In this document: piece by piece, positions 26,417-33,954 of the stretch | Layout of the letters: the number at the start of each line of letters is the position of its first letter | Numbering within the stretch: the stretch's first letter is position 1 | IMG/VR virus record: IMGVR_UViG_3300042864_000135 | Span: 1 to 40,365 of that record | Source: a virus | DNA length: 40,365 bases | Strand: one strand, 5' to 3' | The notes under the pieces: generated by a model | Told to the model about the DNA's origin: nothing | The model's input: the letters and a program-made list of their open reading frames with translations, nothing else | The model's database searches: none | Translations under genes and position numbers: made by a program

Positions 26417-26596
26417 TTAGTTTGATGTGGCTGATGCCGTGTTACAAATCGCTTCTATATCTGATTTTTTGAAGCGTAATTTAGTGCCTACTTTGAAATG
26501 CGGTAGTTTGCCTTCTCTGCATAACACATAAATCGTTTGACGTGAGACACGAAGTATCTTCGCAACCTCATCGACTGTCAATGGGCTTGTTTCCAT
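26417..26596 (-). CDS. HTH_17/excisionase-like DNA-binding protein, 59 aa
   Basis: The 59-codon gene begins METSPLTVDEVAKILRVSRQ and continues TIYVLCREGKLPHFKVGTKL, the typical MerR-type winged HTH of the helix_turn_helix_17/excisionase family; RFKKSDIEAI is the expected wing-to-helix end. An AGGAGAAGTAAAT site precedes the ATG, which overlaps the stop of the upstream gene (TAATGG). The family includes phage excisionases and small regulators; no integrase is in the window, so a regulator or DNA-architecture role is more likely. Confidence 0.85.
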   Translation of the reverse strand: METSPLTVDEVAKILRVSRQTIYVLCREGKLPHFKVGTKLRFKKSDIEAICNTASATSN

Positions 26597-26991
26597 TATT
26601 TACTTCTCCTTACAGTAACTGTGTACTTGTTATCAATGTTCATGCCAATTGGCATTAAGTTTGGATTTTCATCCAAAAACTGTTTCATATTAGTTGTACT
26701 AATACGTCGTTGTAGAATCTGTGGCACGTTGTGTTCCATAATGAACTTATACATGTTGTCCCAGTCGTTAGGCTGATAACTAGTACGTACAGTACGGTAC
26801 ACCGTTCCATGCGGGGTTTTAATGCTATCCGCACCGAGTTCTTTACACATCCTAGTTAGCTCAGCTTCTACCATGTCCATTTGGATTTGGATTTCTGCGT
26901 CTGCCTTCTCGTACTCGGTAAGAAGTTCTTTTCGCTTGTCACGCATCTTTATATATGCTAGCGCAAGCTTGTCTGCTTTTGCGTCACTCAT
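26596..26991 (-). CDS. Coiled-coil hypothetical protein, 131 aa
   Basis: The ATG at 26991 is chosen over an upstream GTG because it overlaps the previous stop as ATGA. The N-terminal ~60 residues form a charged heptad helix (KADKLALAYIKMRDKRKELL onwards). A beta-rich C-terminal part follows with IKTPHGTVYRTVRTSYQP and NKYTVTVRRSK. This layout resembles small phage proteins such as Gam-like or Gp157-like nuclease-modulating factors, but I cannot establish homology. It is part of the promoter-27315 operon between a zinc ribbon and an HTH gene, which suggests a DNA-metabolism accessory. Confidence 0.65.
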   Translation of the reverse strand: MSDAKADKLALAYIKMRDKRKELLTEYEKADAEIQIQMDMVEAELTRMCKELGADSIKTPHGTVYRTVRTSYQPNDWDNMYKFIMEHNVPQILQRRISTTNMKQFLDENPNLMPIGMNIDNKYTVTVRRSK

Positions 26992-27284
26992 TTGACCCAC
27001 CCAACATAGGTAGTACCCTTGTGAAAGTAATACGCAAGTGTAGGTTCTTCAGGGCATCCTTCACACCAATGGCGGATTGTTAAACCTGTATTGCCGTTTG
27101 GCGTTACTTGTACGTTAGGTTTGCCGTGTGTATTTTCTACAGTAGCGTGGTCGCTAATTACAATGCGTTGGTCAACCCCTTGCACTTCCATACGAGATAT
27201 GTGTAGGTTATTGCTTCCGCAGTGTGGGCAGTGTAGTTCAGCACCGTATTCTTGGTTTAATGGTAACTTTAGTTCTTGTATCAT
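26988..27284 (-). CDS. Zinc-ribbon protein, 98 aa, first gene of the primase/SSB operon
   Basis: Two CxxC pairs (C19-PH-C22 and C74-EG-C77) flank a beta-rich middle, forming a probable zinc ribbon. A strong AAGGAGTTGTAA site precedes the ATG at 27284. It is the first gene behind the consensus promoter, about 24 bases after the predicted transcription start, so it should be highly expressed early. Function unknown; a nucleic-acid or RNA-polymerase-binding role is typical for such ribbons but unproven here. Confidence 0.68.
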   Translation of the reverse strand: MIQELKLPLNQEYGAELHCPHCGSNNLHISRMEVQGVDQRIVISDHATVENTHGKPNVQVTPNGNTGLTIRHWCEGCPEEPTLAYYFHKGTTYVGWVK

Positions 27285-27314
27285 TTACAACTCCTTTTTG
27301 TATCGTTTCTTTTC

Positions 27315-27342
27315 ATTATATACGTACAGTTGACAATGTCAA
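27315..27342 (-). promoter_or_regulatory. Consensus sigma70-type promoter (minus strand)
   Basis: On the minus strand a perfect -35 TTGACA (27342-27337) is followed after 16 bp by a perfect -10 TATAAT (27320-27315). The predicted start is about 27308, 24 bases before the zinc-ribbon ATG. Both hexamers match consensus exactly, so host RNA polymerase should recognise it strongly. It defines a transcription unit from 27284 down to the terminator at 22021. Confidence 0.85.
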
Positions 27343-27344
27343 CT
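27328..27344. promoter_or_regulatory. 17-bp palindrome overlapping the -35 box (putative operator)
   Basis: AGTTGACA-A-TGTCAACT is a perfect inverted repeat with 8-bp arms and a single central base. One arm contains the -35 hexamer and the other covers the upstream spacer, so a bound dimer would block polymerase. Candidate binders are the HTH proteins encoded downstream (25200 and 26417). It also spans the stop codon of the helicase gene. Confidence 0.7.
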
Positions 27345-28889
27345 AAGTAGTTCCCCGTATAGGTCAACTATTTTTGTATGCACATCTACTTTTTCCTGCA
27401 ACATCTTATACATACGTTTCTCTACGGGTGACCCTTGTAAGTGAATCACCGTGCTTGGGTTCTTTTGCCCTGCTCTATGTACACGAGCGTTTGCTTGTAA
27501 GTAAGTCTCTACTGACATCACTGGGCTCCAGTATATGATTGTGTTCGCCGCATGAAGTGTTACGCCGTGTGAAGCGGCTTGTGGTTGAATGACTAACACT
27601 CGCGGGTATGGGGTTTCCTGAAAGCGCTTAAAAATTTCAGTACGTCTATTGACTGGCACATCACCACTGATGATTTCCGTTGTGTAGCCTGACTTGATTA
27701 GTTCGTCTGAAACAATCTGTATGGCATGGCGATACGGTACAAACACGAGCACCTTATGGCTAGCCTCATCAATAACTTCTTTCAGTACCGAGATACGGTT
27801 GCTGGCGTCAAACTCAATGATTTCACCCGTGTCTGAATACACTGCACCTGAAGATAACTGTAGGAGCTTGTTCATAGCGGCGGCCGCATTAACGGTTGTA
27901 ATTTCTTCACCAGCGGCTCTGACTAACATATCCTGTCTGAGTCTTTCGTAATACTTGTTTTGCTGTGGTGTTAGAGGTACGTCACGCGTTGAGTATGTAA
28001 TCTCAGGTAGGTCTAAACATTCTTCTTTGGTGTAGCGAATCGCAGGTTGCAAAGCCTTGTGCACGATGGTGTCTGAATCATGCTTTGGCACCCACTTAAA
28101 CATTGTAATCTTTTGCATTACTTGGTCACGGAAGTGTGAGAAGAACTTAGGCACTCCGTTGGGGTTCACTAGCTTAGCGATACCATACGCATCAACAGGT
28201 GACTGTGAAGCAGGTGTACCAGTCAACATCCATAACCATGTGTGTGGTTTGATTAGTTTGTTGAGAATCTTCCAACGCTTAGTCGTTGGGTTCTTGTATG
28301 CGTTAGCTTCGTCAATAACAATTAGGTCAAAGTCAGCCGCTTCAATATCGTCAGCGACAATCTCAAGCCCGTCAAAGTTAATGATGGTGAACTCAGCGCC
28401 TTGGTTAATAATCTTTTTACGTTTTTCTCTAGTGCCATACGCAATATCAACTGTGCGGTGAATAGCAAATGTAAACAAGTCGGCACGCCATGCAGAGTCC
28501 ATGATTGATAGCGGGCAGATAACTAATACACGCTTGATTAACCCTAAGTTCATGAGGTAGTCAGCCGCCCATATAACGGATGCGGTCTTGCCTGTACCTT
28601 GCTCATTAAAACAAAACGCACGCCTGTGTAGCGTTAGGAACGATGCGGTATCTTTTTGATGGTCAAATGGTTTATATAAACCCGTCCATTGATACTTAGC
28701 TAAGATTGGGCTAGGCACATCACGCATCTTTAAATTCTTAAGAACCTGCGCTTCTTCTAGTCCCCAGTGCACTAGCACCTCTGAGTAGTCGCCCTTGTCA
28801 GCAATAACTTTGCTCTTAGGTATCACGCTTGTGATGCGGTCAGGGTCTCTCAGCTTGAGTAGCAAACCCCTGTTATCAACGATTTCCAT
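27339..28889 (-). CDS. SNF2-family DEAD/H-type helicase, 516 aa
   Basis: All core superfamily 2 motifs are visible: Walker A NEQGTGKTAS (K101), a DEAN box in DLIVIDEANAYKN (193-196), motif III MLTGTPASQSP (223-226), and motif VI QANARVHRAGQKNP (465-478), the RxHRxGQ form typical of SNF2-like translocases. Length is close to compact phage SNF2 helicases. It may remodel replication or recombination intermediates or displace bound proteins. The ATG follows GAGGGGCGTAAAA and overlaps the end of the upstream 82-residue gene by 14 bases. Its stop lies inside the palindrome of the next operon's promoter. Confidence 0.92.
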   Translation of the reverse strand: MEIVDNRGLLLKLRDPDRITSVIPKSKVIADKGDYSEVLVHWGLEEAQVLKNLKMRDVPSPILAKYQWTGLYKPFDHQKDTASFLTLHRRAFCFNEQGTGKTASVIWAADYLMNLGLIKRVLVICPLSIMDSAWRADLFTFAIHRTVDIAYGTREKRKKIINQGAEFTIINFDGLEIVADDIEAADFDLIVIDEANAYKNPTTKRWKILNKLIKPHTWLWMLTGTPASQSPVDAYGIAKLVNPNGVPKFFSHFRDQVMQKITMFKWVPKHDSDTIVHKALQPAIRYTKEECLDLPEITYSTRDVPLTPQQNKYYERLRQDMLVRAAGEEITTVNAAAAMNKLLQLSSGAVYSDTGEIIEFDASNRISVLKEVIDEASHKVLVFVPYRHAIQIVSDELIKSGYTTEIISGDVPVNRRTEIFKRFQETPYPRVLVIQPQAASHGVTLHAANTIIYWSPVMSVETYLQANARVHRAGQKNPSTVIHLQGSPVEKRMYKMLQEKVDVHTKIVDLYGELLS

Positions 28890-29124
28890 TTTTACGCCCC
28901 TCGTAGTGATACCAATCTTTTAGTTTTTTAATTGCGGATTTCTTTGTGTGCCCAACAAACTCAGCTTTAATATCATGTATTGGGTCAAACAAATCTTCTT
29001 CACGCTCTTGTATAAGAGCAGCTGTGTATTTTCTAACGGGATGCCCATCCACAGTAGTGTATTTCCATACGACTACATGTAGCTTCGATATAGCTAAAAC
29101 AGCTTTAAATTCATCAATAGTCAT
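28876..29124 (-). CDS. Hypothetical protein, 82 aa
   Basis: This small alpha-beta protein is not recognised. The N-terminus forms a helix (TIDEFKAVLAISKLHVVVW), then a strand pair KYTTVDGHPVRKYTAALIQE, and a basic C-terminal helix. The ATG follows TTGGAGAATGTAA. The gene sits just downstream of the dyad-rich non-coding gap and overlaps the helicase start, so it is translated with the helicase and may assist it. Confidence 0.65.
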   Translation of the reverse strand: MTIDEFKAVLAISKLHVVVWKYTTVDGHPVRKYTAALIQEREEDLFDPIHDIKAEFVGHTKKSAIKKLKDWYHYEGRKNGNR

Positions 29125-29347
29125 TTACATTCTCCAATGCACAAACGCTCCAGAGTGGTCTCTGAAGTCAATATAATTAGGGTCGGTCTTTCCCGACTGT
29201 CCATTAGCACCTAGGTGGAAAGGATTACATAGCACGTGAATACTAGTATCAAAAACCTACCGCTAACAGATGTGGTTTACGCATGAAGGATATATACCCC
29301 CGACTAACTAGGCACTCACACCTTATCCTGTAGCCGATACTATGTTT
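29125..29347. other. Dyad-rich non-coding gap
   Basis: No convincing gene lies in these 223 bases. Perfect dyads are packed in it: CAGAG/CTCTG (29151-29164), GTCGG/CCGAC with 6-base loop (29182-29197), palindrome CACCTAGGTG (29208-29217), CACGTG (29233-29238) and ATACTAGTAT (29240-29249). It is the longest gene-free stretch in an otherwise compact operon. A replication origin, a structured RNA or a regulatory island are the options; no promoter matching consensus was found. Confidence 0.6.
29244..29342 (-). ncRNA. Possible structured RNA with nested stems
   Basis: Three nested complementary segments are consistent with one fold: 29244-29250 with 29336-29342 (TAGTATC/GATACTA), 29257-29260 with 29330-29333 (CTAC/GTAG), and 29287-29292 with 29324-29329 (AGGATA/TATCCT). 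The two right-hand inner arms are contiguous. Strand is not determined by pairing; minus is assigned because the operon runs that way. It does not fit a tRNA cloverleaf. Hand-found pairing of this size can arise by chance. Confidence 0.25.
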
Positions 29348-29632
29348 TTACTTCTTTTTACGCTCTCGTTTACTTACTTCTGAAACAAGATTACGCTTTG
29401 AATCTCTTTTGAACGAACGATTTGAATTAGCGTCTTCAACCTTTAAACCAGTTTTATTAGAGCCACCCTTGTCGAACGCTTTAACGTGGGCTACATCCTT
29501 GCCGTCGCCCTTACTTACCTTACCTTCTTTCATCATCTTGGCACGAGCCGCGTTGCGTTGAGCACGATTCTTTTTCTGCTCATCTGTACCTTGGTACAAC
29601 TCATACTCACGTTTGTAATTTCTAGTCGCCAT
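29348..29632 (-). CDS. Small basic HNH-like protein, 94 aa
   Basis: The start MATRNYKREYELYQG at 29632 is preferred because GGAAGGACGTAAT precedes it and it begins just after the upstream stop. The protein is highly basic. YELYQGTDEQKKNRAQRNAA and KEGKVSKGDGKDVAHVKAFD followed by an N-R-S-F segment match a small phage family in which D-V-x-H, a central Asn and NRS form a minimal HNH-type core. Here the first His is kept, but the usual second His position is not obvious, so nuclease activity is uncertain. A nucleic-acid-binding role is likely given the charge. It is encoded next to the Cas4-like nuclease. Confidence 0.65.
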   Translation of the reverse strand: MATRNYKREYELYQGTDEQKKNRAQRNAARAKMMKEGKVSKGDGKDVAHVKAFDKGGSNKTGLKVEDANSNRSFKRDSKRNLVSEVSKRERKKK

Positions 29633-29633
29633 A

Positions 29634-30311
29634 TTACGTCCTTCCGTTATGCGCACAATCTAACACTGGACACCACGCTTTGCAACTAAAGTTACGTTTC
29701 GGGTTCCATACACCACTATTATGGCAGTCTTCTAACTGGGTCACAAGGGGTCTAAATTGTTCAAAATAGGCTAAACGGAAGTGGGTGTCGTATTCTTCTT
29801 TAATGAACTCTTTGGACACCACAAACAGCAATCCCGCCTTGATAATCTTGATTTCAGGGTAGTGGGTAAACACCGCCCCCGCAAGGAGTTTTAACTGCTT
29901 TGTATCAGCGTATTTGGCGCTTTTACCCGTCTTGTAGTCAATCACCCTAGCTTCTTGGTTCTCACGGTCTAGGATAATCAGGTCAGCAATACCACGCCAG
30001 TAAGTATCTTTGTCAAAGAAGTCACACGGGATCAGCCTTCCCTCACTAGATAATTTAACTGCAAGTTTGTTTTCACAAAGCTTTTCCCCAGGAATCCTCT
30101 TCAGCTTGTCTAACATGGGTTGAATAAACGCATACTTTTCAGGCAACGGTTTGCCATCTCTGATGTGTTCCTCAGCCGCTAAGTGCAAATCTTTGCCGTA
30201 GTTCATAGCTTCTGATTCAGGCTCTTTGATGTCTTTGACTACCCGAAGATGATAGTATTTCTTAGGGCACTGCTCAAACAAACTGATACTGCTATAAGAC
30301 CATGCGGGCAT
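29634..30311 (-). CDS. Cas4/RecB-like PD-(D/E)XK exonuclease with Fe-S cysteines, 225 aa
   Basis: The N-terminus WSYSSISLFEQCPKKYY is the typical start of PDDEXK_1 (RecB/Cas4) nucleases. The active site reads GIADLI (Asp), then ARVIDYKTGK (D-x-K), then QLKLLAGAVF (motif with Gln and Leu). Cys15 together with C210, C214 and C219 (in SCKAWCPVLDC) form the four-Cys set used for an iron-sulphur cluster in Cas4/AddB-type enzymes. It would resect DNA ends for recombination or degrade host DNA. An AAGGAATAAT site precedes the ATG. It is encoded after a glycosyltransferase and the DNA polymerase. Confidence 0.87.
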   Translation of the reverse strand: MPAWSYSSISLFEQCPKKYYHLRVVKDIKEPESEAMNYGKDLHLAAEEHIRDGKPLPEKYAFIQPMLDKLKRIPGEKLCENKLAVKLSSEGRLIPCDFFDKDTYWRGIADLIILDRENQEARVIDYKTGKSAKYADTKQLKLLAGAVFTHYPEIKIIKAGLLFVVSKEFIKEEYDTHFRLAYFEQFRPLVTQLEDCHNSGVWNPKRNFSCKAWCPVLDCAHNGRT

Positions 30312-30312
30312 A

Positions 30313-30951
30313 TTATTCCTTGATGTGTGAATCCATGTCGTCGTAGCCTATAGATGAACCCCATAGGTGGTCAGCAAAATGATGACCTTCAGCCTTGCTA
30401 ATAAAACCTGTATGGTGGTGCTGAATGAAGAAGTGTGACGGGTAAACAGTAAACGGTGCTACGTTAGCGAAGTAAACCTCAGTTATGAGTTTAGGTCCTG
30501 TAATTAACCATGCTAACTTATCTTCACTGCAATCTACTGTATGTAACCTGTCAATACATTCTTTCCAAAACGGGTGACGTTTTTCACCACCCATAAACGT
30601 AGTTGCAATTAGATTGTTCCTAATATGTTCCTGTTCCCATGACGAGAAGGCGGGCGCCTCAATTAACCAATCTTCTAGCGGGCGCTTGCAATAGCTGTCT
30701 GCATCCAAGGCAACACCACCAAAGCGATACAGAATCTCATAACGCATCAGGTCAGCAACCCCTGCGTAATCTTTCTTATCCATCATTTGGTCAATCTGCT
30801 TTTGGTTATGCCATGGGTAGTTAGTCAAATGGTCATTACCCCATACATGCAAATCATAATCAGGGTTCTTAGCACGCCAACTGTCAATACATTTGACTGG
30901 CATCTTTGAATCATCGCCAATCCATACGACGTGCAACATCTTAGGTGTCAT
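30313..30951 (-). CDS. GT32-like glycosyltransferase, 212 aa
   Basis: The ATG at 30951 is chosen (TAATG with the polymerase stop, GGAG 7 bases upstream) rather than an in-frame TTG at 30957. PKMLHVVWIGDDSKMP opens the domain; ADLMRYEILYRFGGVALDADS contains the DxD nucleotide-sugar site; PFWKECIDRL and LITGPKLITEVYF complete the OCH1/capsular-sugar transferase pattern (Gly_transf_sug). It should transfer a hexose from a nucleotide sugar. Target unknown: phage DNA bases, virion proteins or host surface sugars are possible. Location inside the replication block favours an early function. Confidence 0.83.
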   Translation of the reverse strand: MTPKMLHVVWIGDDSKMPVKCIDSWRAKNPDYDLHVWGNDHLTNYPWHNQKQIDQMMDKKDYAGVADLMRYEILYRFGGVALDADSYCKRPLEDWLIEAPAFSSWEQEHIRNNLIATTFMGGEKRHPFWKECIDRLHTVDCSEDKLAWLITGPKLITEVYFANVAPFTVYPSHFFIQHHHTGFISKAEGHHFADHLWGSSIGYDDMDSHIKE

Positions 30952-32771
30952 TAACAATCTCCGTAACTTCTTCCGTAGCCTGCCTCACAAGCCACAGGTA
31001 ATCCCCTTGCCCAATCGGGAGCCCAACTCATACACTCCATAACATACGCCATGGCTTCGTCAGCTTCCTCTTTAGGTGCTATGCACGCAATCGCATCATG
31101 TACCGTTAACACGGGTCTATATTTTTTAGCGATGCGTAGCATCTGCTCTACGATAATACATCTTGCTAGTGCTTGGCAAACGTTTTCTACTAACTTGCCA
31201 CCATAAAGTTTGGTTTGCCCCTTACGATTGTCATACACATACTGCCAACCTTCTTCAGTCTGCACCTTGCGTAGGTTTGGATAGCGTTGATACAAGCCGT
31301 TAGGCAACAAGATACCCTGCTCACCCATCACCTGTACCACACCGTTACCAAAGTCAGCGGTCTGATTCTTGACCATGGCATCAATCACCGCCTTACCCGC
31401 ACTCCATAGCTCAGGAATCTTAGCGTACGTATTTCGGTACGCACCAATCGCTAGTGAACATTCTTCGAGCTCGAGGTATGTGTTAAAGGTTTTAAGTTGG
31501 GCTTGGAATTTTGGTGCTCCCATGCCGTAACCTGCGCCAAGAATAGTTGTCTTACCCACAAATCTTTCATGTGCTTCAATGTCGGCGACAGGCTTGTTGT
31601 ATATAGCCGACGCCATCTTTTTATAGACATCTTCTTTCCTTGTAAATGCTTCGGTTAAGTCGTCTTGACCCGCCCACCATGCCAACATACGAGCCTCAAT
31701 CTGCGAGGAGTCAGCATCAATCATGACATAGCCATCAGGAGCCACAATCGCTTTCTTGAGCTTGCCACCATTCGCGCCACGGCTAGGTAAGTTCTGCAAA
31801 TTAATCTTGTCAGCCCCGCCCCATCTGCCTGTATGAGCCGCATAGTAGCTTAGCGGAATAGGTAAATCACCACGCTTAGAAATCTCAATAAACCGTTGTG
31901 TTCGGGTTTCTTCTAGGGTAGACTTACTCCCAAGACGTGCTGCGACTAAGGCCTGAACTCGCTCATCAGGATGCTCAGCAAGGGCTTTAAACGCCTCGTC
32001 TGATTTAGCCAAAGCTAAGGCTTCCTTACCTGTAACGGCGCTTATCTTCATCGGTGGTTCAACACCAAAGCCACGTAGTAACTCAGCAAACTTTAAGTTG
32101 CTCATCAACTCATCACGAGATTCAACTCCACAATCCTCAAGCAATTTCGCCTTACGGTACTGCACCTCAAGCAAGTGAGCTTCGAGCTGTTTCTTATCCA
32201 GCTGTAACGACGGTTCTGAAAACATCTTTACCGTTAAAGATATGATTTGTAGCTCGGTCAATTTAAAACTTGGTACTAACTTTTGGAATAGCTTGTAGGT
32301 CAGTTCCACGTCGTTAATACAATATCCGCCATACTTATTAATAGCGTCAGCGTCAAAATCACTGCGTCTCTTACCGAGGGCGTCGACGACTTCCGTACCC
32401 TTTTCCCCAAGCGCATAATATACAGATAGCTTTGCAAGAGAGTTACCCACCTCACTACCATGGAGCGCCCTAGCCATACTAAGTGTGTCGAGCACGGCAC
32501 GTGGCTTAATACCAAACCGCCAATTGAGAATAGCAGCATCAAACATAGCATTATGGGCAAGCAAAGCACTACTAGCCCAATCATACCCACCCAAAAACTC
32601 AGCAATCTCATCATGGCTACCGCTAAACCATCTTGTTTCATTTCCGTTCTCCTTAACAGCTACGCCTATAGTTTCAAACTCAGGACTGCGTATATATTCC
32701 TCAGTTGTCATTTTGGACAAACTAAATAACTTATCGTAATAAGTCTCAAAGTCCAGTGTGATTATGTTCAT
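30951..32771 (-). CDS. Family A DNA polymerase with 3'-5' exonuclease, 606 aa
   Basis: The start at 32771 (MNIITLDFETYYD) is preferred: it makes TAATG with the upstream stop and follows GGAGATTACTACTA. The exonuclease carboxylates are D7-x-E9, D78 (AHNAMFDAA) and D154 (YCIND). Polymerase motif A is DADSSQIEAR (D354). Motif B has R403, K407 and Y415-G416 in KTTILGAGYGMG. Motif C is TVHDAIACI (D559). The residue at the place of E. coli Pol I F762 is L411, and motif C reads HDA rather than the usual HDE. There is no 5' nuclease domain. It is the replicative polymerase and works with the primase-helicase and SSB of the next unit. Confidence 0.93.
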   Translation of the reverse strand: MNIITLDFETYYDKLFSLSKMTTEEYIRSPEFETIGVAVKENGNETRWFSGSHDEIAEFLGGYDWASSALLAHNAMFDAAILNWRFGIKPRAVLDTLSMARALHGSEVGNSLAKLSVYYALGEKGTEVVDALGKRRSDFDADAINKYGGYCINDVELTYKLFQKLVPSFKLTELQIISLTVKMFSEPSLQLDKKQLEAHLLEVQYRKAKLLEDCGVESRDELMSNLKFAELLRGFGVEPPMKISAVTGKEALALAKSDEAFKALAEHPDERVQALVAARLGSKSTLEETRTQRFIEISKRGDLPIPLSYYAAHTGRWGGADKINLQNLPSRGANGGKLKKAIVAPDGYVMIDADSSQIEARMLAWWAGQDDLTEAFTRKEDVYKKMASAIYNKPVADIEAHERFVGKTTILGAGYGMGAPKFQAQLKTFNTYLELEECSLAIGAYRNTYAKIPELWSAGKAVIDAMVKNQTADFGNGVVQVMGEQGILLPNGLYQRYPNLRKVQTEEGWQYVYDNRKGQTKLYGGKLVENVCQALARCIIVEQMLRIAKKYRPVLTVHDAIACIAPKEEADEAMAYVMECMSWAPDWARGLPVACEAGYGRSYGDC

Positions 32772-33199
32772 TAGTAGTAATCTCCATGCCCCAAAGGCCG
32801 ACTCGCAACTTCTTTGAATCGTTCCCAAAGGGTCTTTGGTTTAGGTTCTGCCATGCTTAAGGATTGTGTTGCGTATGGTGATTGGCTATATGGATAAGCT
32901 TGTTGCTGAGCAAGTGACTGTTGTCTTAACCGCACTTCGGCTTCCAACTGTTCTCTGTATCTGCGATTAGCTTCTTCCCACTCAACCTTACGTTCAATAG
33001 CTCGCACCGCCTGATACTGCTCAACTACTTCAGGGTGGTTCGCTTCAATAAACCATTTCATGAACTTATGAAACTCTTGGCTGTCCCAATTATTCATATC
33101 AAGTGATTCATTGTCGTGAGCTGGTCTAGAAGTTATCGCACCAAAGCCTGCTGTTGTGGGGTAAAAAGCCCCTGGGGTAGGGTTTCGTCCGACCATCAT
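32771..33199 (-). CDS. W-HP motif family protein D, 142 aa
   Basis: Residues ~45-72 read FMKWFIEANHPEVVEQYQAV then RAIERKVE, a motif also found in three small proteins at the right end of the window. The remainder is a charged helix (EEANRRYREQLEAEVRLRQQ) followed by a Gln/Tyr/Ser-rich linker and a basic C-terminus LWERFKEVASRPLGHGDYY. Not recognised otherwise. It overlaps the glycosyltransferase stop (ATGATG) and the polymerase start (TAATG), so its amount is coupled to the polymerase; a polymerase accessory or scaffolding role is possible. Confidence 0.7.
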   Translation of the reverse strand: MMVGRNPTPGAFYPTTAGFGAITSRPAHDNESLDMNNWDSQEFHKFMKWFIEANHPEVVEQYQAVRAIERKVEWEEANRRYREQLEAEVRLRQQSLAQQQAYPYSQSPYATQSLSMAEPKPKTLWERFKEVASRPLGHGDYY

Positions 33200-33954
33200 G
33201 ATACCCTCTGCAACGCACCACTAAAGATGTAAGTCCCAGTATGGGACAACTGCACCCATGGAGCCGCATGAACCTTGAAGCCATGCTTGCGTGCTAACTT
33301 ACAGAAATGGTAGTCCTCTGACAGCAAACGATTGTTTGATTCAGGGTCAATGCTTGTGGCAAAGAACTCTTTAATAATCTTTGGGGTTCTTACTGTATCA
33401 ACGGCTAAATACATATCACTGTTGTACTCAGGTACTTTGTCGGCTAAAGCTTCAAACACCTCGCGTTTAATCAGCATGAAGCCTGTGCCACCGTTCTGAA
33501 TCTCAAGTAGCTCATTCATCCTAACTTCAGTTCGTTCGTTACCAACAAGGTTCACCACGAATGTGCCTGTATGGTCTTTGAGTTGGTCAGCGGGTACACC
33601 GCTATTTACAGCATCAGCCACACGTTGCCAATGGATTTCTTTCTTGGGGTACAAACCACAACAAATATCCACGTCACGTTTCACCATCTCAACGATGTCG
33701 TTTGGGTTAAACCCAATGTCGGCATCAATAAACATCAGGTGCGTTGCATCTGAGGCTAAGAAGTCATGCGCCAAACTGTTACGGGCACGGGTAATCAAGC
33801 TCTCGTTCATCATGTAGGAGTAGTACATCTTCATACCCGCACGGCTAACAACTATTGGCATTTGCATCAAAGCTGAAGCGTAGCTACCAATACACATACC
33901 ACCGTACATGGGTGTGGCTACAAATAATGTTGGTGTTTTAATCTGTTGTTCCAT
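33196..33954 (-). CDS. GT-A fold glycosyltransferase, 252 aa
   Basis: TLFVATPMYGGMCIGSYASA opens the domain, SLITRARNSLAHDFLAS and THLMFIDADIGFNPNDI (DxD) form the nucleotide-sugar site, and DICCGLYPKKEIHW, NGGTGFMLIKREVFE and LLSEDYHFCKLARKHGF complete a pattern seen in a family of phage GT-A transferases. It should add a sugar from a nucleotide sugar to an unknown acceptor. AAGGAAAATACAG precedes the ATG. It is the second transferase in the replication block (the other at 30313) and the two are not obviously homologous. Confidence 0.85.
   Translation of the reverse strand: MEQQIKTPTLFVATPMYGGMCIGSYASALMQMPIVVSRAGMKMYYSYMMNESLITRARNSLAHDFLASDATHLMFIDADIGFNPNDIVEMVKRDVDICCGLYPKKEIHWQRVADAVNSGVPADQLKDHTGTFVVNLVGNERTEVRMNELLEIQNGGTGFMLIKREVFEALADKVPEYNSDMYLAVDTVRTPKIIKEFFATSIDPESNNRLLSEDYHFCKLARKHGFKVHAAPWVQLSHTGTYIFSGALQRVS

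Noticed and set aside
26417-26596. Evidence for lysogeny from the excisionase-like HTH
   Set aside because: HTH_17 proteins are common as regulators in lytic phages too, and no integrase or attachment site is visible in this window.
29244-29342. tRNA suggested by a 7-bp acceptor-like stem
   Set aside because: The 99-base segment has no T-arm with a TTCGA-type loop, no recognisable anticodon stem and no correct spacing on either strand.
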